Shown: one piece after another, positions 14,008-14,499 of the stretch
How the letters are laid out: every line of letters begins with the position of its first letter
How positions within the stretch are numbered: the stretch's first letter is position 1
From: an uncultured Eubacteriales bacterium
GTDB taxonomy: Bacteria; Bacillota; Clostridia; Oscillospirales; CAG-272
DNA length: 14,499 nt
Direction of reading: 5' to 3'
NCBI GenBank assembly: GCA_900547565.1
Contig: URHI01000038.1
Location: forward strand, 1 to 14,499
Made by a program: the position numbers and the translations under genes
Notes under the pieces: generated by a model
What the model was told of the DNA's origin: nothing
Seen by the model: only the letters and a program-made list of their open reading frames with translations
Database searches by the model: none

Positions 14008-14040
14008 TAACCTATCCCGGGTTGAAGTGGCTTCAGGTTA
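14008..14040 (+). repeat. Imperfect stem-loop after the peptide gene
   Basis: TAACCT (14008-14013) pairs with AGGTTA (14035-14040), with an inner GAAG/CTTC stem and a 10-nt asymmetric bulge. It is the first of several consecutive hairpins in this gene-free stretch. Confidence 0.4.
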
Positions 14041-14044
14041 AAGC

Positions 14045-14064
14045 AAGCCAAAATATTTTGGCTT
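14045..14064. terminator. Perfect 20-bp palindrome
   Basis: AAGCCAAAA, TA centre, TTTTGGCTT: a perfect palindrome 41 bp after the peptide stop. As RNA it would form an AAGCC/GGCTT stem capped by an A/T-rich part, followed by ATATACTTTCT. It may be a two-way terminator, or part of an intergenic repeat. Stem strength is modest. Confidence 0.45.
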
Positions 14065-14074
14065 ATATACTTTC

Positions 14075-14153
14075 TGCCCACTCCGCGGGCATCCGAAGCA
14101 GGGGGATCCGATGCGAAAGCATGGGGTCCCCCCTTGGTACGTTATTTTCGTAC
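14075..14153 (+). repeat. Cluster of three hairpins in the gene-free stretch (possible structured RNA or repeat)
   Basis: Three stems in a row: TGCCC/GGGCA (14075-14091); a 14-bp stem with one G-G mismatch and one wobble closed by a GAAA tetraloop (14101-14132); and GTACG/CGTAC with a 7-nt loop (14137-14153). The GNRA-type loop on a long GC stem suggests selected RNA structure. I find no protein with a ribosome site here. The rest of the stretch to 14263 shows nothing I can name. Confidence 0.5.
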
Positions 14154-14263
14154 TTTCCGGCGCGTATCGATAAAGTACATTATTATCGTCCTGAAAGACA
14201 ATGGATATATCCCACAAAAAACCATTACTCAAAACAGCTGCCGACGTCCAACGGCAAAAAAGC

Positions 14264-14288
14264 AAGCCCACCGTAACCCGGTGGGCTT
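14264..14288. terminator. Strong bidirectional Rho-independent terminator
   Basis: A perfect 10-bp stem AAGCCCACCG/CGGTGGGCTT with a 5-nt loop. On the plus strand the T-run is CTTTTAG; on the minus strand the stem is followed by GCTTTTTTG. It sits 46 bp beyond the stop of the minus-strand gene at the right edge and can also end plus-strand transcripts from region 4. Confidence 0.88.
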
Positions 14289-14334
14289 TTAGATAAATCA
14301 AGTATGCTACGAAAGTAAATCCAGGAGCTGCCTG

Positions 14335-14499
14335 TCACAGTGCCGCAAATATTTCACTTCCCCGGCGTCTGATCCAACGGTGTATGAGCAGTGCTATAGC
14401 CGATGTGAGCACAGTGAACCCGGCCAGGTAATAGCCCGAGAAGTCAGCCATTACGATACCCAGGACAACAAGCAGAATGGTGTAGATCCAGCCGACCAG
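14335..14499 (-). CDS. C-terminal end of an unidentified membrane protein
   Basis: The last 54 residues of a frame entering from the right edge. Two hydrophobic stretches are visible, LVGWIYTILLVVLGIVM and GYYLAGFTVLTSAIALLIH, and then a basic tail RWIRRRGSEIFAAL that should lie in the cytoplasm by the positive-inside rule. I do not recognise the family from this fragment. It converges on the plus-strand genes and ends ahead of the strong shared terminator. Confidence 0.75.
   Translation of the reverse strand: MVGWIYTILLVVLGIVMADFSGYYLAGFTVLTSAIALLIHRWIRRRGSEIFAAL

Noticed and set aside
14022..14301. Open frames of 84 and 87 codons on opposite strands
   Set aside because: Both begin with TTG, have no ribosome site and run through the hairpin cluster. 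They overlap each other almost fully, so neither is supported as a gene.
1..14499. CRISPR arrays, tRNA or rRNA genes, insertion sequences
   Set aside because: No regularly spaced direct repeats, no transposase-like frame with flanking inverted repeats, and no RNA-gene sequence was seen on either strand.

Overview
The window looks like chromosomal DNA from an anaerobic Firmicute, most likely a gut or rumen Clostridia of the Oscillospiraceae/Ruminococcaceae type. The reasons are moderately high GC with AT-rich promoters, strong AGGAGG ribosome sites, a clostridial-type FeoB, a YqeG/Nfo-like/M24 peptidase run, and a secreted transglutaminase-like protein carrying a C-terminal region I associate with such gut bacteria. 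This placement is inference; no rRNA or other marker is present.

Region 1 (1-3242) is ferrous iron uptake. On the minus strand lie feoA2, feoA and feoB, with feoB running off the left edge. Divergently on the plus strand is a small DtxR-family regulator. Four copies of one 16-bp palindrome (GTTAGC-N4-GCTAAC) sit in the divergent region, the feo leader and just ahead of feoB. One lies at the predicted start point of a TTGACA-17-TATCAT promoter, so repression by the metal-loaded regulator is the natural reading. The regulator seems to lack a short segment that normally carries a metal-binding histidine.

Region 2 (3344-8640) is a complete branched-chain amino acid ABC transporter, order livJ-livH-livM-livG-livF on the minus strand. 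Upstream is a roughly 430-nt leader with its own promoter. It holds a 99-codon open frame with a good ribosome site. The end of that frame is packed with Val/Leu/Ile codons, and it is followed by a terminator-like hairpin. A 9-nt segment inside the frame is a perfect competitor for the 5' arm of that hairpin. This is the layout expected for leader-translation attenuation tuned to branched-chain amino acids, and it is the most interesting object in the window.

Region 3 (8667-11312, plus strand) holds a YqeG-type HAD phosphatase, an endonuclease IV-like TIM-barrel metalloprotein and an M24 (Xaa-Pro type) aminopeptidase, apparently co-transcribed.

Region 4 (11328-14003, plus strand) starts with a perfect consensus promoter. 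It contains a secreted transglutaminase-like protein split by an apparent -1 frameshift into two reading frames, then a 37-residue peptide gene with a strong ribosome site. Region 5 (14004-14334) has no convincing gene but a chain of hairpins ending in a strong two-way terminator. The right edge (14335-14499) is the C-terminal end of an unidentified membrane protein on the minus strand.
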